From: an uncultured Solirubrobacteraceae bacterium
GTDB lineage: Bacteria; Actinomycetota; Thermoleophilia; Solirubrobacterales; Solirubrobacteraceae
Length of the DNA stretch: 32,183 bases
Direction of reading: 5' to 3'
NCBI GenBank assembly: GCA_902806205.1
Contig: CADCVR010000032.1
Span: 1-32,183, forward strand
In this document: positions 14,729 through 22,635 of the stretch, one piece after another
Numbering within the stretch: the stretch's first letter is position 1
Layout: every line of letters starts with the position of its first letter
Position numbers and translations under genes: made by a program
The notes under the pieces: generated by a model
The model's input: the letters and a program-made list of their open reading frames with translations, nothing else
Told to the model about the DNA's origin: nothing
Databases searched by the model: none

Positions 14729-15829
14729 ATGGCTTCCCCGGATGTGACCGCCCTGGACCCTGAGGTTCGCTCGCGCATCGACGCGCTCGTCGTCGGCGCC
14801 GACGCTCAGGAGTGCGTCAGCCTCTCGCAGCTCGCCGAGATCGCTGAGGATCTCGAGCTCGACGACGAGCAGGCGCACATCGTGCACGACTATGTCGAAT
14901 CGGTCGGCTTCGACGTGTCCGATGACTGCGCGCGCGTCGAGCTTCCCGCCCTGCCTCCGGGCGCCGGCCGCGGGACGAAGGTCGGCTACCGCGGGTGGGC
15001 GGGCAGCACCACCGATGCGCTCCAGCTGTTCCTCAACGAGATCGGCCGCCATCCCCTGCTGACCAAGTCCCAGGAGCAGGCCTTGGCCAAGCGCGTGGAG
15101 GACGGCGACGAGGCTGCCAAGGAGCAGATGATCAACGCGAACCTGCGCCTGGTCGTGTCGCTCGCCCGCCGGTACCAGGGCCACGACCTGCCGCTGCTCG
15201 ACCTCATCCAGGAGGGGATCTTCGGGCTGATCCGCGCCGTGGAGAAGTTCGACTGGCGCAAGGACTTCAAGTTCTCGACCTACGCGACGTTCTGGATCCG
15301 GCAGGCCATCCAGCGCGGCATCGAGAACAAGGCACGCACGATCCGCATTCCCGTCAACGTCTCCCAGCGCGAGCGGCGCGTCGCCCGTGTGGAGCGAGAG
15401 CTGGCGATCAAGCTCGGCCGCCCGCCGGCCGACGAGGAGGTCGCTCAAGCCGCCGAGCTCTCCCTCAACCAGCTCGCTGACGTCCGCGACCTCGCCCGGA
15501 CCGTGACGTCACTCGACAAACCCGTGGGCGAGAGCGACGAGTCCGCCCTCGGCGAGCTGCTGCCCGCCAGAGGCGCCTCGACCGAGGAGGAAGTGATCGT
15601 CGGTCTGCAGGAGGACGCGATAAGACGCGCGCTGGAGGGCCTGCCCGACGTCGAGCGCAACGTGCTGCGGCTGCGCTACGGCATCGCGGGAGGCGACGGC
15701 CCGCACCCGCTGACCGAGACGGGCCGGCGCCTGGGGATCTCCGCAGACCGCGTACGCGAGGTCGAGCGCCGGGCGCTCGAACGCCTCTCGGTCAACCGCG
15801 AGATCGGAGCGCTGCGCCAGGCAGCGTGA
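14729..15829 (+). CDS. RNA polymerase sigma factor, sigma-70 family (RpoD-like)
   Basis: The 366-aa protein (from ATG 14729) has an acidic N-terminal extension (about 1-90) with a short region-1.1-like helix set. Region 1.2 is [20 protein letters not shown], region 2 is [20 protein letters not shown] to [17 protein letters not shown], region 3 is [20 protein letters not shown], and region 4 (about 305-360) has a helix-turn-helix in [20 protein letters not shown]. It resembles group 1/2 sigma factors in full-domain architecture but is short for a housekeeping factor, so a secondary (SigB/HrdB-like paralogue) role is likely. GTG 14708 and TTG 14699 are in-frame alternatives; TTAATT at 14695-14700 could be a -10 box that would favour GTG 14708. 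Confidence 0.88.
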   Translation: MASPDVTALDPEVRSRIDALVVGADAQECVSLSQLAEIAEDLELDDEQAHIVHDYVESVGFDVSDDCARVELPALPPGAGRGTKVGYRGWAGSTTDALQLFLNEIGRHPLLTKSQEQALAKRVEDGDEAAKEQMINANLRLVVSLARRYQGHDLPLLDLIQEGIFGLIRAVEKFDWRKDFKFSTYATFWIRQAIQRGIENKARTIRIPVNVSQRERRVARVERELAIKLGRPPADEEVAQAAELSLNQLADVRDLARTVTSLDKPVGESDESALGELLPARGASTEEEVIVGLQEDAIRRALEGLPDVERNVLRLRYGIAGGDGPHPLTETGRRLGISADRVREVERRALERLSVNREIGALRQAA

Positions 15830-15830
15830 C

Positions 15831-15852
15831 GGGGTCCCCGCTGACCGTCAGC
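15831..15852. terminator. Inverted repeats between convergent genes
   Basis: GGGGTCCCC (15831-15839) and GCTGACCGTCAGC (15840-15852) lie directly after the sigma stop codon and overlap the stop of the convergent methyltransferase. Both are symmetric and could fold on either transcript. There is no T-run, so a bidirectional intrinsic terminator is uncertain. Confidence 0.35.
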
Positions 15853-16594
15853 GCTTGACACCGACCATCGCGATGTAGTGCAGCGGCTCGCCGCGGACGT
15901 CGAGCCGGTGCTGGTAGCGCCGGCGGGCGCGCTCCTGGAGCTGTCCCTCGCCGAGGAGCCGCAGGATGTGGGCGGAGAAGCCGGAGGCGTCCGTGGTCTC
16001 GAGGAAGTCCTCCTTGATGGTGAAGGCGATCCAGCCGCCGGGGCGCACACAGTCGAACGCGGCCCCGAACACCTCGGGCGGGACATCGCCGAAGCCGAGC
16101 GCCGCCACGGACGTCATCGCGGCGAAGTCCGCGACCTCCAGCTCCGCGCGGACGTCCGCGGGCGGGGACAGCAGGTCGCAGACGAAGTAGTCGGCGTAGA
16201 CGCCGGGGCGATCTCGTTCGGTGGCCTCGCCCGCCGCGGGCACGATGTCCACGCCCACGACCTGCCCGAACCCGCGCCGGCGAAGCTCCTCGCCGACCAT
16301 GCCGTTGCCCGCGCCGAGGTCCAGCACGCTCATGGACGCCGGATCCTGTCCCGCGCCGGTCACCTGCTCGGCCAGCAGATCGGTCACGACCGTGGGCGAC
16401 TGGCACTCCAGGCGCTCGTAGAACAGGTGCTCGTAGAGCCCTTCGACGGCGAAGATCTCGTCGTAGTCGTGGAAGCGGATCCGGCGGCGGGCGCCGTGCT
16501 GCTGCACCTCGCACCACTCCTCGTCCTGACTCAGGGCCAGCTCGGATCGCGAGGGGAAATGGACAGTCAGCGAGGCACTCGGGGAAGTGGGCAT
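15848..16594 (-). CDS. Class I SAM-dependent methyltransferase
   Basis: The 248-aa protein has a Rossmann methyltransferase core with motif I VLDLGAGNGMVGEEL (about residues 90-104), the acidic end of strand 2 in VVGVDIVPAAGEA, and later strands in AAMTSVAALGFGDVP and VRPGGWIAFTIKEDF. Substrate unknown. ATG 16594 is preferred over the ATG at 16612 because it has an AGGAG 7 bases upstream. It lies 58 bases behind the AarF-like gene on the same strand and is probably its operon partner. Confidence 0.87.
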   Translation of the reverse strand: MPTSPSASLTVHFPSRSELALSQDEEWCEVQQHGARRRIRFHDYDEIFAVEGLYEHLFYERLECQSPTVVTDLLAEQVTGAGQDPASMSVLDLGAGNGMVGEELRRRGFGQVVGVDIVPAAGEATERDRPGVYADYFVCDLLSPPADVRAELEVADFAAMTSVAALGFGDVPPEVFGAAFDCVRPGGWIAFTIKEDFLETTDASGFSAHILRLLGEGQLQERARRRYQHRLDVRGEPLHYIAMVGVKR

Positions 16595-16652
16595 GGACGG
16601 GCTCCTACCCATATTCTCGATTCTGGCGTCCTGGGCACCGTCCCGGTGCTCC

Positions 16653-17837
16653 TCACCACCCGTCCTGCGCGGCCTGGCCGTAGAGCGCCGGCCAGTCCTC
16701 CTCGACGTCCAGGCGGGCCAAGAGCGTGGCGAGGCCCACCAGCATGCGCAGCGGCCAGAGGTCCTCGGGCGGCACGGAGGTCACCTGGGCCAGCGGCCAG
16801 AGCGCCTCGGCGTGGGCGGCGGCGCGCTTCCCGGTCTCCACGAGGGCGGAGGCGTCCATCCGCGAGGGACCGTCGAGGCGGCCCGCGAGGATGTCCTGAC
16901 CGAGGACGAGTGTCGTGGCGCCGACCTCGGCGGGGAGCCACCCGAGCAGCTCGAGCGAGGCGCCGAGCGTCTCGGCGTCCTGAGCGAGGAACGCGTCGAG
17001 CGCGATCAGCCCCTCGTCGACGCGCGTGGCCGACATCTGGCGCGTCGCGCCGAAGTCGAGAAAGGCGAAGCGGCCGTCGGCCATCCGCACCGCGTCAGCG
17101 GGATGCGGGTCGGCGTGGACGGTGCCAAAGCGCGCCGAGCCGACGTGGAAGAGCACGAGCGCGCGCGCCGCCGCCGCTCGCTGTCCGGGGTCGGTGAGCT
17201 CGCCGACGGGCGTTCCGTCGATCCAGGCGCTCACGAGCACCCGCTCGTGGCAGAGCGAGCTCACCGGCGCGGGAACGTGGAGTTGCTCGTGGCGTCGGAG
17301 CGCGCGGGCGAACGCCCGCTGGGTGGAGGCCACGTGCTCGAGATCGAGCTCGTCGAGGACCCGCTCGCGGACCTCCCGCAGCAGCAGTCCCGCGGCCATG
17401 GAGGGGAAGACCGCGCCGAGTGGCCGGATGAGCGTCTCGAGCAGGTTGAGATCAGAACGCACCTGGTCGGGAAGCCCGGGCCGCAGCACCTTGACCGCGA
17501 CGTCGGCGCCCTCGTGCACGCCGCGGTGCACCTGCGCGGCCGGGGTGCGGGCGACGGGCTCGGGGTCGAGCTCGTCGAGGACCTCTCCCGAAGGCTCCCC
17601 CCAGGCGTCGCTCAGTGCCTTCTCGACCTCGTCGAACGAGAGCTCCTGCGTCGCCTCGGCGTGCGCGCGCTCCATCTGTTCGACGGCGCGCCCGCGGAAC
17701 TCGGGCGACAGCGTCGCGGGGTCGACCACGTCGCGCAGTCCGGCCAGGGCGAGACGGGCGGTGGTGGTGCCGCGCGCGAGGCGCAGGCCGGTGTCGGCGA
17801 GGGCGCGGAGCGCGTCGCGGCGGGGATCGGTGGCCAT
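16653..17837 (-). CDS. ABC1/AarF/UbiB-family atypical kinase-like protein
   Basis: The 394-aa protein matches the ABC1 (AarF/UbiB/ADCK) family: a nucleotide-binding lysine in GADVAVKVLRPG, ERVLDELDLEHVA with the family's ExD-like helix, the catalytic loop HADPHPADAV and the metal-binding FLDFGATRQM. Two family hallmarks differ. No KxGQ motif is visible in the N-terminal extension, and the usual DPHPGN reads DPHPAD, so the metal-ligand Asn is Asp. The A-rich loop is shortened to TPAAQVHRG. Family members support isoprenoid lipid or quinone metabolism as ATPases; the role here is unknown. It is upstream of the methyltransferase gene and divergent from the glycoside hydrolase operon. Confidence 0.85.
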   Translation of the reverse strand: MATDPRRDALRALADTGLRLARGTTTARLALAGLRDVVDPATLSPEFRGRAVEQMERAHAEATQELSFDEVEKALSDAWGEPSGEVLDELDPEPVARTPAAQVHRGVHEGADVAVKVLRPGLPDQVRSDLNLLETLIRPLGAVFPSMAAGLLLREVRERVLDELDLEHVASTQRAFARALRRHEQLHVPAPVSSLCHERVLVSAWIDGTPVGELTDPGQRAAAARALVLFHVGSARFGTVHADPHPADAVRMADGRFAFLDFGATRQMSATRVDEGLIALDAFLAQDAETLGASLELLGWLPAEVGATTLVLGQDILAGRLDGPSRMDASALVETGKRAAAHAEALWPLAQVTSVPPEDLWPLRMLVGLATLLARLDVEEDWPALYGQAAQDGW

Positions 17838-18173
17838 CGACTTCTCAGCATGCCCGGTTCTGCGGCTCCCGGTACGGTGGCGCTGCCCGCTGGGGAAGCC
17901 GATCCGCGGTGTTACCTGCGCACAACCGCCACAGCGCGGAGCGGCACGGTACCCTCTCGGGGCAGATGGTCGCGGCCCACTGACGGGCGCGACACCGAGG
18001 GGGTTACCAGGCGACGCGATTCGGGCCAAGCCGCCGACCGCGTGGGTCTGTGTCCTCTGCGTGCGACATGGGGACGGTGTGCACTCCCCGCAAACGGGTA
18101 GGTCCACTTCCCATCGCAAGTCTGATCGCCGCGCCCCGCCGGACGGAACTTCTTGCACCGACCAGGAGATCAC
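17838..18173 (+). promoter_or_regulatory. Divergent gap with a long structured-looking leader for the glycopolymer operon
   Basis: This 336-base gap contains TACCCT (17950-17955), a plausible plus-strand -10 box. A start just downstream would give a leader of about 210 nt before TTG 18174. Complementary segments are visible, for example GTCGCG near 17969 with CGCGAC near 17988, and GGGGA near 18073 with TCCCC near 18085. I could not match it to a known riboswitch family. The leader ends with AGGAG (18164-18168), the ribosome-binding site that fixes the TTG start. Confidence 0.4.
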
Positions 18174-19592
18174 TTGGCAAGCGACCAGCACAGCACTGCG
18201 CCCCTCGAGCTGCTCGGCGCGTTCGAGAGCACCTACCTTCCGGTCCACGACGTCGACATCGTCGAGACATCGGGGCACGACCGCCGCTGGCGGGCCGACC
18301 TCGAGCTCATGAGCTCGATGGGGGTGTCGCGGCTCCGGTACCCCATCCGGTGGCACCGCGTCGAGCCGGTCGCCGGGCAGTACGACTGGGCGCACACCGA
18401 CGAGGTGATGGCGTTCATGCGCAGCGCGGGCCTGCGGCCGATCGTCGACCTCGTGCACCACACGAGCTACCCGCGATGGCTCGAGGCCGGCTTCGCCGAC
18501 CCGCGCTTCGGCCCCGCGTTCCTCGCGTACGCCGAGGCGTTCGCAAGACGCTACGGGTGGATCGAGGAGTACACGCTGTTCAACGAGCCGTTCGCGACGC
18601 TCTTCCTGTCCGGGCACGATGCCGTCTGGCCGCCGTACCACCACGGCGTCGAAGGCCTGGTGGGACTGATGCGAAGCGTGCTGCCGGCGGTCGCCGCCGC
18701 CAGTCGCCGCTACCGCGAGCTCCTGCCCGGTGCCCGCCACGTGTGGACCGACTCCTGCGAGGGTCACACCGCCCTCGACGAGCCGGCGAAGGCCTTCTCC
18801 GAGTACTGCGACGATCGACGCTTCTTCGCGATCGACGCGTTCCTCGGGAGGGCCTCGGACACGAGCCGGCCGTTCGTGGCCGCCGTCGTGGAAGCCGGCG
18901 GCAGCGACCTCCTCGAGATGGAACCCGGGGTCGTCGACATCGTCGGGCTGGACTACTACGCCCACCATGAGTGGAGCTACCGCGGCAGGACCGTCGCCCT
19001 GCCCGTCGAGGTCTCGAGCGGCTCCCGCCATCCCCTCGGCCCCGGCCACCCGCAGGAGGAGGCCGTCGAAGGACTGGTGCCCTCGTTGCGACCGCGCGGC
19101 CTCGCGGCGCTCGCCATCGAGTACCACGACCACCTGGCGCTCCCGATGATGCTCGGCGAGACCAACATCCAGGGAGCCACCTCGGACCGTGCGACCTGGC
19201 TGAAGCACACGCTCGAGCAGACCGAGGTCGCGCGGGCCGCCGGCGTCCCGATCGACGGCTACTGCTGGTTCGGCTTCCTGGACTCGCTGGACTGGAGCTC
19301 ACTGCTGGCCCGCTGCGACCGCGAGATCGACCCCGTCGGCGTCATCCGCCTCGACGAGCGCCTCGAGCGTCACGAATCGACCATGTCGCGGGCCTGGGCG
19401 CTCGCGGCCTCCGGCGCATCGTCGGCTGACCTGCCGGCCTACCGGCTGACTCCCAGGGTCGCCGAGTGGACGCAGCACCTCGCGCCGCTCATGGCGCACT
19501 TCGACTGGTCGGTTCCACCGCAGGACGAGGTCGACGTCTTCCACCAGGGCGCAAAAAGAGTCGCCGTCGAGCTGCAGGAGCAACCGGCATGA
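18174..19592 (+). CDS. Glycoside hydrolase, family 1/clan GH-A-like
   Basis: The 472-aa protein is a TIM-barrel glycosidase. Conserved sites are RYPIRWHRVEP (about residues 55-65), the acid/base pair in LFNEPF (Glu138) and the probable nucleophile in MMLGETNIQG (Glu329), in the positions expected for clan GH-A beta-glycosidases. A tail of about 60 residues follows the barrel. There is no signal peptide, so it probably acts in the cytosol or on a lipid-linked intermediate at the inner membrane face. TTG 18174 has AGGAG 5 bases upstream; another in-frame TTG at 18153 lacks one. It overlaps the next gene by 4 bases (ATGA), so it likely works with the glycosyltransferase and phosphotransferase that follow. 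Confidence 0.85.
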   Translation: MASDQHSTAPLELLGAFESTYLPVHDVDIVETSGHDRRWRADLELMSSMGVSRLRYPIRWHRVEPVAGQYDWAHTDEVMAFMRSAGLRPIVDLVHHTSYPRWLEAGFADPRFGPAFLAYAEAFARRYGWIEEYTLFNEPFATLFLSGHDAVWPPYHHGVEGLVGLMRSVLPAVAAASRRYRELLPGARHVWTDSCEGHTALDEPAKAFSEYCDDRRFFAIDAFLGRASDTSRPFVAAVVEAGGSDLLEMEPGVVDIVGLDYYAHHEWSYRGRTVALPVEVSSGSRHPLGPGHPQEEAVEGLVPSLRPRGLAALAIEYHDHLALPMMLGETNIQGATSDRATWLKHTLEQTEVARAAGVPIDGYCWFGFLDSLDWSSLLARCDREIDPVGVIRLDERLERHESTMSRAWALAASGASSADLPAYRLTPRVAEWTQHLAPLMAHFDWSVPPQDEVDVFHQGAKRVAVELQEQPA

Positions 19593-20722
19593 GCGTCCGC
19601 CCCGAGCTGGTCGTCTTCTCCCACCTGCCGTGGAACTTCGTCTTCCAGCGGCCCCAGCACCTCATCTCGCGTTTGGCGGTGGGGCGCAGGACCTGGTTCG
19701 TCGAGGAGTGTCGCGTCGTCGAGGACATCGAGGTGCCACGTCTGTGCGTCGAGGCCAGCGGGCCGGTGCAGCGCGTCTGGCTCGAGGTGCCCGGTCCGCA
19801 GCGACTGGCAGGCTTCGACGACTCGGCGGCCGGGGACTACCCGGACGCCATCGCTCAGCTCCTGGGCTCCCGCCCCGACCGGACGGTGTGGACGTACACC
19901 CCGATGGCCCTGCCGCTGATCGCGAAGCTGGACCGCTCTCTCCTGGTCTACGACTGCATGGACGACCTGGCGTCGTTCGCGTTCGCAGCGCCCACGATGC
20001 GCGACAACCAGGATCGGCTGCTGGCCGAGAGCGACCTCGTCTTCACCGGCGGGCGCACGATTCACGCCGGCGTGAAGGACCGCGCCGGCTGTCCGGTCCA
20101 CCTCTTCCCGTCCGGAGTAGAGCCAGAGCACTACGCGGCGGCGCACACGCAGCGCCGCGATCGCAGTCGTCCCGTCGCCGGCTACGTCGGGGTCATCGAC
20201 GAGCGCATCGACCTCGACATCGTCGCGGGGCTGGCAGAGCAGCTGCCCGGCTGGGACATCCAGATGGTCGGCCCCGTCTTCAAGGTCTCGCCCGCGGACC
20301 TGCCCCGGGCCCCGAACCTGCACTACCTCGGTATGCAGCCCTACGAGCGGCTCCCGGAGATCATGGCCGGCTTCGACGTCGCACTGATGCCCTTCGCGCT
20401 CAACGAGGCCACACGTTCGATCAGCCCCACCAAGACCCTGGAGTACCTCGCGGCCGGCCTCCCGGTGATCTCCACGCGCGTCGCGGACGTCGTGGCCGAC
20501 TACCGCGGGGTCGTCGCCTTCGAAGACGACGCCGAGGGGTTCGCGACGGCCTGCGACAGGGTGCTTCGGGACCGCCTGGAAGACCGGGAGACCCGGGTGG
20601 CACCGCTGCTGAAGCTCCACCACTGGGACACGATCGCCGACCGGATGCAGGCGCTCAAGGACGAGGCGCTCGGCATCGAGGACGAGGGCGAAGAGGCGGC
20701 CGTGGGGACGGCGCGGTCGTGA
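19589..20722 (+). CDS. Glycosyltransferase (GT-B, TuaH-like)
   Basis: The 377-aa protein has a GT-B fold. The N-terminal motif FSHLPWNFVFQRPQHLISRL (about residues 11-30) is typical of TuaH-like proteins of teichuronic-acid and related surface polysaccharide clusters. The C-terminal nucleotide-sugar domain has GYVGVIDERIDLDIV, FDVALMPFALNEATRSISPT and KTLEYLAAGLPVISTRV, with the acidic and glycine positions of GT4-like enzymes. Donor and acceptor cannot be assigned. It overlaps both neighbours (ATGA and GTGA), so the three genes are translationally coupled. Confidence 0.88.
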   Translation: MSVRPELVVFSHLPWNFVFQRPQHLISRLAVGRRTWFVEECRVVEDIEVPRLCVEASGPVQRVWLEVPGPQRLAGFDDSAAGDYPDAIAQLLGSRPDRTVWTYTPMALPLIAKLDRSLLVYDCMDDLASFAFAAPTMRDNQDRLLAESDLVFTGGRTIHAGVKDRAGCPVHLFPSGVEPEHYAAAHTQRRDRSRPVAGYVGVIDERIDLDIVAGLAEQLPGWDIQMVGPVFKVSPADLPRAPNLHYLGMQPYERLPEIMAGFDVALMPFALNEATRSISPTKTLEYLAAGLPVISTRVADVVADYRGVVAFEDDAEGFATACDRVLRDRLEDRETRVAPLLKLHHWDTIADRMQALKDEALGIEDEGEEAAVGTARS

Positions 20723-21792
20723 CGGCCGAGACCGTCGTCTTCTCGAGCTGGAACGGGCGCTGGTCCGACAGCCCGCGGGCGATCTCCGAGCACCTGGAGC
20801 GGACCGGGGCCCCGGTGCGCCAGCAGTGGATTCTGGCCCCGGGCGCCGGGGAGAGGCCGCGTGACGTCGAGTGCCTCGCGCCGGGAAGCCCCGAGGCACG
20901 CAGCGCGCTGGAAGCCGCGCGGTACATCGTCTCCAACGACGTGCTTCCGCTCGACTTCGTCAAGCGTGACGATGCCGTGTACGTCCAGACCTGGCACGGC
21001 ACGCCACTGAAGCGGATCGGCTACGACGTCATCGATCCGCAGTTCCCCGGCCACGAGCATCACTACGCCGTCGAGCTCGCGCGAGATGTCGCCCGCTGGG
21101 ACATCCTGCTGTCGCCGAACACCTACAGCACGAAGATCCTCCGGCAGGCCTTCCGCTTCGACGGCCGGATGCTCGAGAGCGGATATCCCCGCAACGACGC
21201 GCTCCTCGCGGCGACACGTGACGCGGTCCGGACGCGCGTACGCGCGGCGCTGGCCCTCGGCGACGACGCCTGCGTCGTCCTGTACGCGCCCACGTGGCGC
21301 GAGAGCTTCGAGATGACGCTGGAACTCGACCTGCGGCAGCTGCACGCCTCGCTGGGGGATGAGGTCGTCGTCCTGGTCAGAGCGCACGGCCTCACGGCTG
21401 ACAACGCGGTACTCACCGCCGGGCCGGGCCGGCGGGACGTGACGCGGTGGCCGGACATCGCCGAGCTGTACCTCGCCGCCGATGTGCTGCTCACCGACTA
21501 CTCCTCGGCGATGTTCGACTTCGCCATCACGACGAAGCCCCAGCTGTTCTTCACCTACGACCTCGAGGACTACCGCGACCGCCTTCGCGGGTTCTACTTC
21601 GACTTCGAACGCGAAGCACCCGGCCCGCTTCTGCGCACCACCGCGGACGTCGCCCAGGCCCTTCACGACCTTCCCCTCGTCACCGACACCTACCGCGACG
21701 CGTACGAGCGCTTCTCTCAGAGGTTCTGCGACCGCGACGACGGTCGAGCATCGGCTCGGGTCGTCGAGGCGGTCTTCGGGCACGTCCTCTGA
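20719..21792 (+). CDS. CDP-glycerol glycerophosphotransferase-like protein (TagB/TagF family)
   Basis: The 357-aa protein (GTG start overlapping the previous stop) belongs to PF04464. Landmarks are YVQTWHGTPLKRIGYDV (about residues 93-109) with the family's catalytic histidine, SPNTYSTKILRQAF, GYPRNDALL, VLYAPTWRESF and the late ADVLLTDYSSAMFDFA segment with a second conserved region. The family transfers glycerol-phosphate or other polyol-phosphate units from CDP donors when making teichoic-acid-like polymers. It lacks the long N-terminal membrane-targeting part of TagF polymerases, so a priming or single-transfer enzyme (TagB-like) is possible. A hairpin follows the stop. Confidence 0.88.
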   Translation: MTAETVVFSSWNGRWSDSPRAISEHLERTGAPVRQQWILAPGAGERPRDVECLAPGSPEARSALEAARYIVSNDVLPLDFVKRDDAVYVQTWHGTPLKRIGYDVIDPQFPGHEHHYAVELARDVARWDILLSPNTYSTKILRQAFRFDGRMLESGYPRNDALLAATRDAVRTRVRAALALGDDACVVLYAPTWRESFEMTLELDLRQLHASLGDEVVVLVRAHGLTADNAVLTAGPGRRDVTRWPDIAELYLAADVLLTDYSSAMFDFAITTKPQLFFTYDLEDYRDRLRGFYFDFEREAPGPLLRTTADVAQALHDLPLVTDTYRDAYERFSQRFCDRDDGRASARVVEAVFGHVL

Positions 21793-21829
21793 GGGACGAC
21801 GTGGCGTCGTCGCGCGCGCGAGTTCCCTC
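21791..21829 (+). terminator. Nested hairpin after the glycopolymer operon
   Basis: GACGACG-TGG-CGTCGTC (21795-21811) is a perfect 7-bp stem starting three bases after the stop codon. GAGGGA (21791-21796) can also pair with TCCCTC (21824-21829). There is no T-run, as is common in high-GC actinobacteria, so termination is inferred from position. Confidence 0.5.
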
Positions 21830-21850
21830 GTGTCGCGGGCGAGGCGCGCT

Positions 21851-22060
21851 AAGCTGACCGCTCAAGGTCGGCGCAGCCCGCCACGACGTCAATGGGTTCC
21901 GGTGAACCACGTCTCTCCGAGGGGAAGGGGTGGGGCCGACGAATCCGGCGGTGGCAAGGCTGGATCGATCTGGACTCATTCACTGCTACCCGCTCGGTCA
22001 GCCACGCCGCCTTCGCGTTGCGCCGGTTCGCCCTTCGAGCAGCCCACGCGGGAGCAACAG
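21851..22060 (+). promoter_or_regulatory. Promoter and long leader of the MpsC-family gene, possible structured RNA
   Basis: TAAGCT (21851-21856) could be a -10 box. The roughly 200-nt leader has strong local pairing: GGTTCCGGTGAACC (21893-21906) is a near-perfect hairpin and GCCGACGAATCCGGC (21934-21948) another. The order of a GGGG...GAATCC segment and a later CTCGGTCAGCCACGCC segment faintly recalls the c-di-AMP riboswitch at 6603, but the diagnostic GCTAACC core is absent. I therefore call it an unclassified leader. GGAG at 22051 serves the start at 22061. Confidence 0.4.
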
Positions 22061-22489
22061 ATGGCTGACGGGACGCAGCAAGACGAGCAGCGCAGCAACG
22101 AGCGTGAGGCGCCGTTCGGACTCATGGTCGCCATCTCCCGGGAGATGACCCAGCTCTACAAGGAGCAGTTCGGCCGTGGGCCCACGAAGGTCCGCAGCGA
22201 GTGGGCGGGCCCGGACGTGATCGTCGTACTACTCGAAGATACGCTCAGCCCGGCCGAGCGCAATCTGGTCAGGATGGGCGAGCACCAGCGGCTCCGCGAC
22301 ATCCGCATGTTCTTTCAGTACTCCACCGTCGCCGAGTTCTGCGAGCCGATCGAGCGGCTCACCGGCCGCAAGGTCCGGTCCTTCTTGAGCGGCATCGACA
22401 CCGAAGTCGGCGGCCTGTCCACGGAGACGTTCGTCCTGCACCCCGACGGCTACGACGGGCCCTCCAGGATCGCGTCCGCCCGGTCCTGA
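22061..22489 (+). CDS. MpsC-family (DUF2294) protein
   Basis: The 142-aa protein matches DUF2294, now named the MpsC family after a partner of the staphylococcal membrane-potential-generating bicarbonate transporter. Landmarks are ISREMTQLYKEQFGRGPTKV (about residues 25-44), the strand DVIVVLLEDTLSPAERNLV and the C-terminal FLSGIDTEVGGLSTETFVL. It is soluble, with no membrane span, and neither MpsA nor MpsB genes are nearby, so the link to bicarbonate is by family name only. ATG 22061 has GGAG 6 bases upstream. Confidence 0.87.
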   Translation: MADGTQQDEQRSNEREAPFGLMVAISREMTQLYKEQFGRGPTKVRSEWAGPDVIVVLLEDTLSPAERNLVRMGEHQRLRDIRMFFQYSTVAEFCEPIERLTGRKVRSFLSGIDTEVGGLSTETFVLHPDGYDGPSRIASARS

Positions 22490-22562
22490 CGCGTCGGGTC
22501 GACGAACCTCTCACGGGCGGGCGCACCGCGCGATCTGCGGGCCGGGCGCGCCTGCTTGGGAA

Positions 22563-22635
22563 CTTGGAGGCTCTCCATGTATCGCCGTGTGGGCGCCGGA
22601 AGCAGCGTCGCCCGCGAATCCCGACAGTCTCCTAG
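22563..22635. repeat. Shrunken copy D of the MITE-like element
   Basis: Both ends of the element are present but the middle is missing: GAGGCTCTCCATGTATCGCC starts at 22567 and the other end, GAATCCCGACAGTCTC, closes at 22631, giving 65 bp. CTTG (22563-22566) and CTAG (22632-22635) flank it. The CTAG carries the TAG stop of the minus-strand DUF4383 gene. The shared ATGTATCGCCGTGTGG core is identical to copy C. Confidence 0.7.

Noticed and set aside
13652-15448. 598-codon minus-strand frame over the ABC permease and sigma genes
   Set aside because: It spans two clearly real plus-strand genes and has the low-complexity composition of a shadow frame.
18060-18115. Possible c-di-GMP or cobalamin riboswitch in the glycopolymer leader
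   Set aside because: Short similarities (GCACTCCCCGCAAACGGG, CCAGGAGAT) are not accompanied by the other invariant segments of either class.
17838-19208. Upstream extension of the AarF-like frame to 851 codons
   Set aside because: The frame stays open through the divergent hydrolase gene, but the family starts at the ATG at 17837; the extension is antisense to a real gene.
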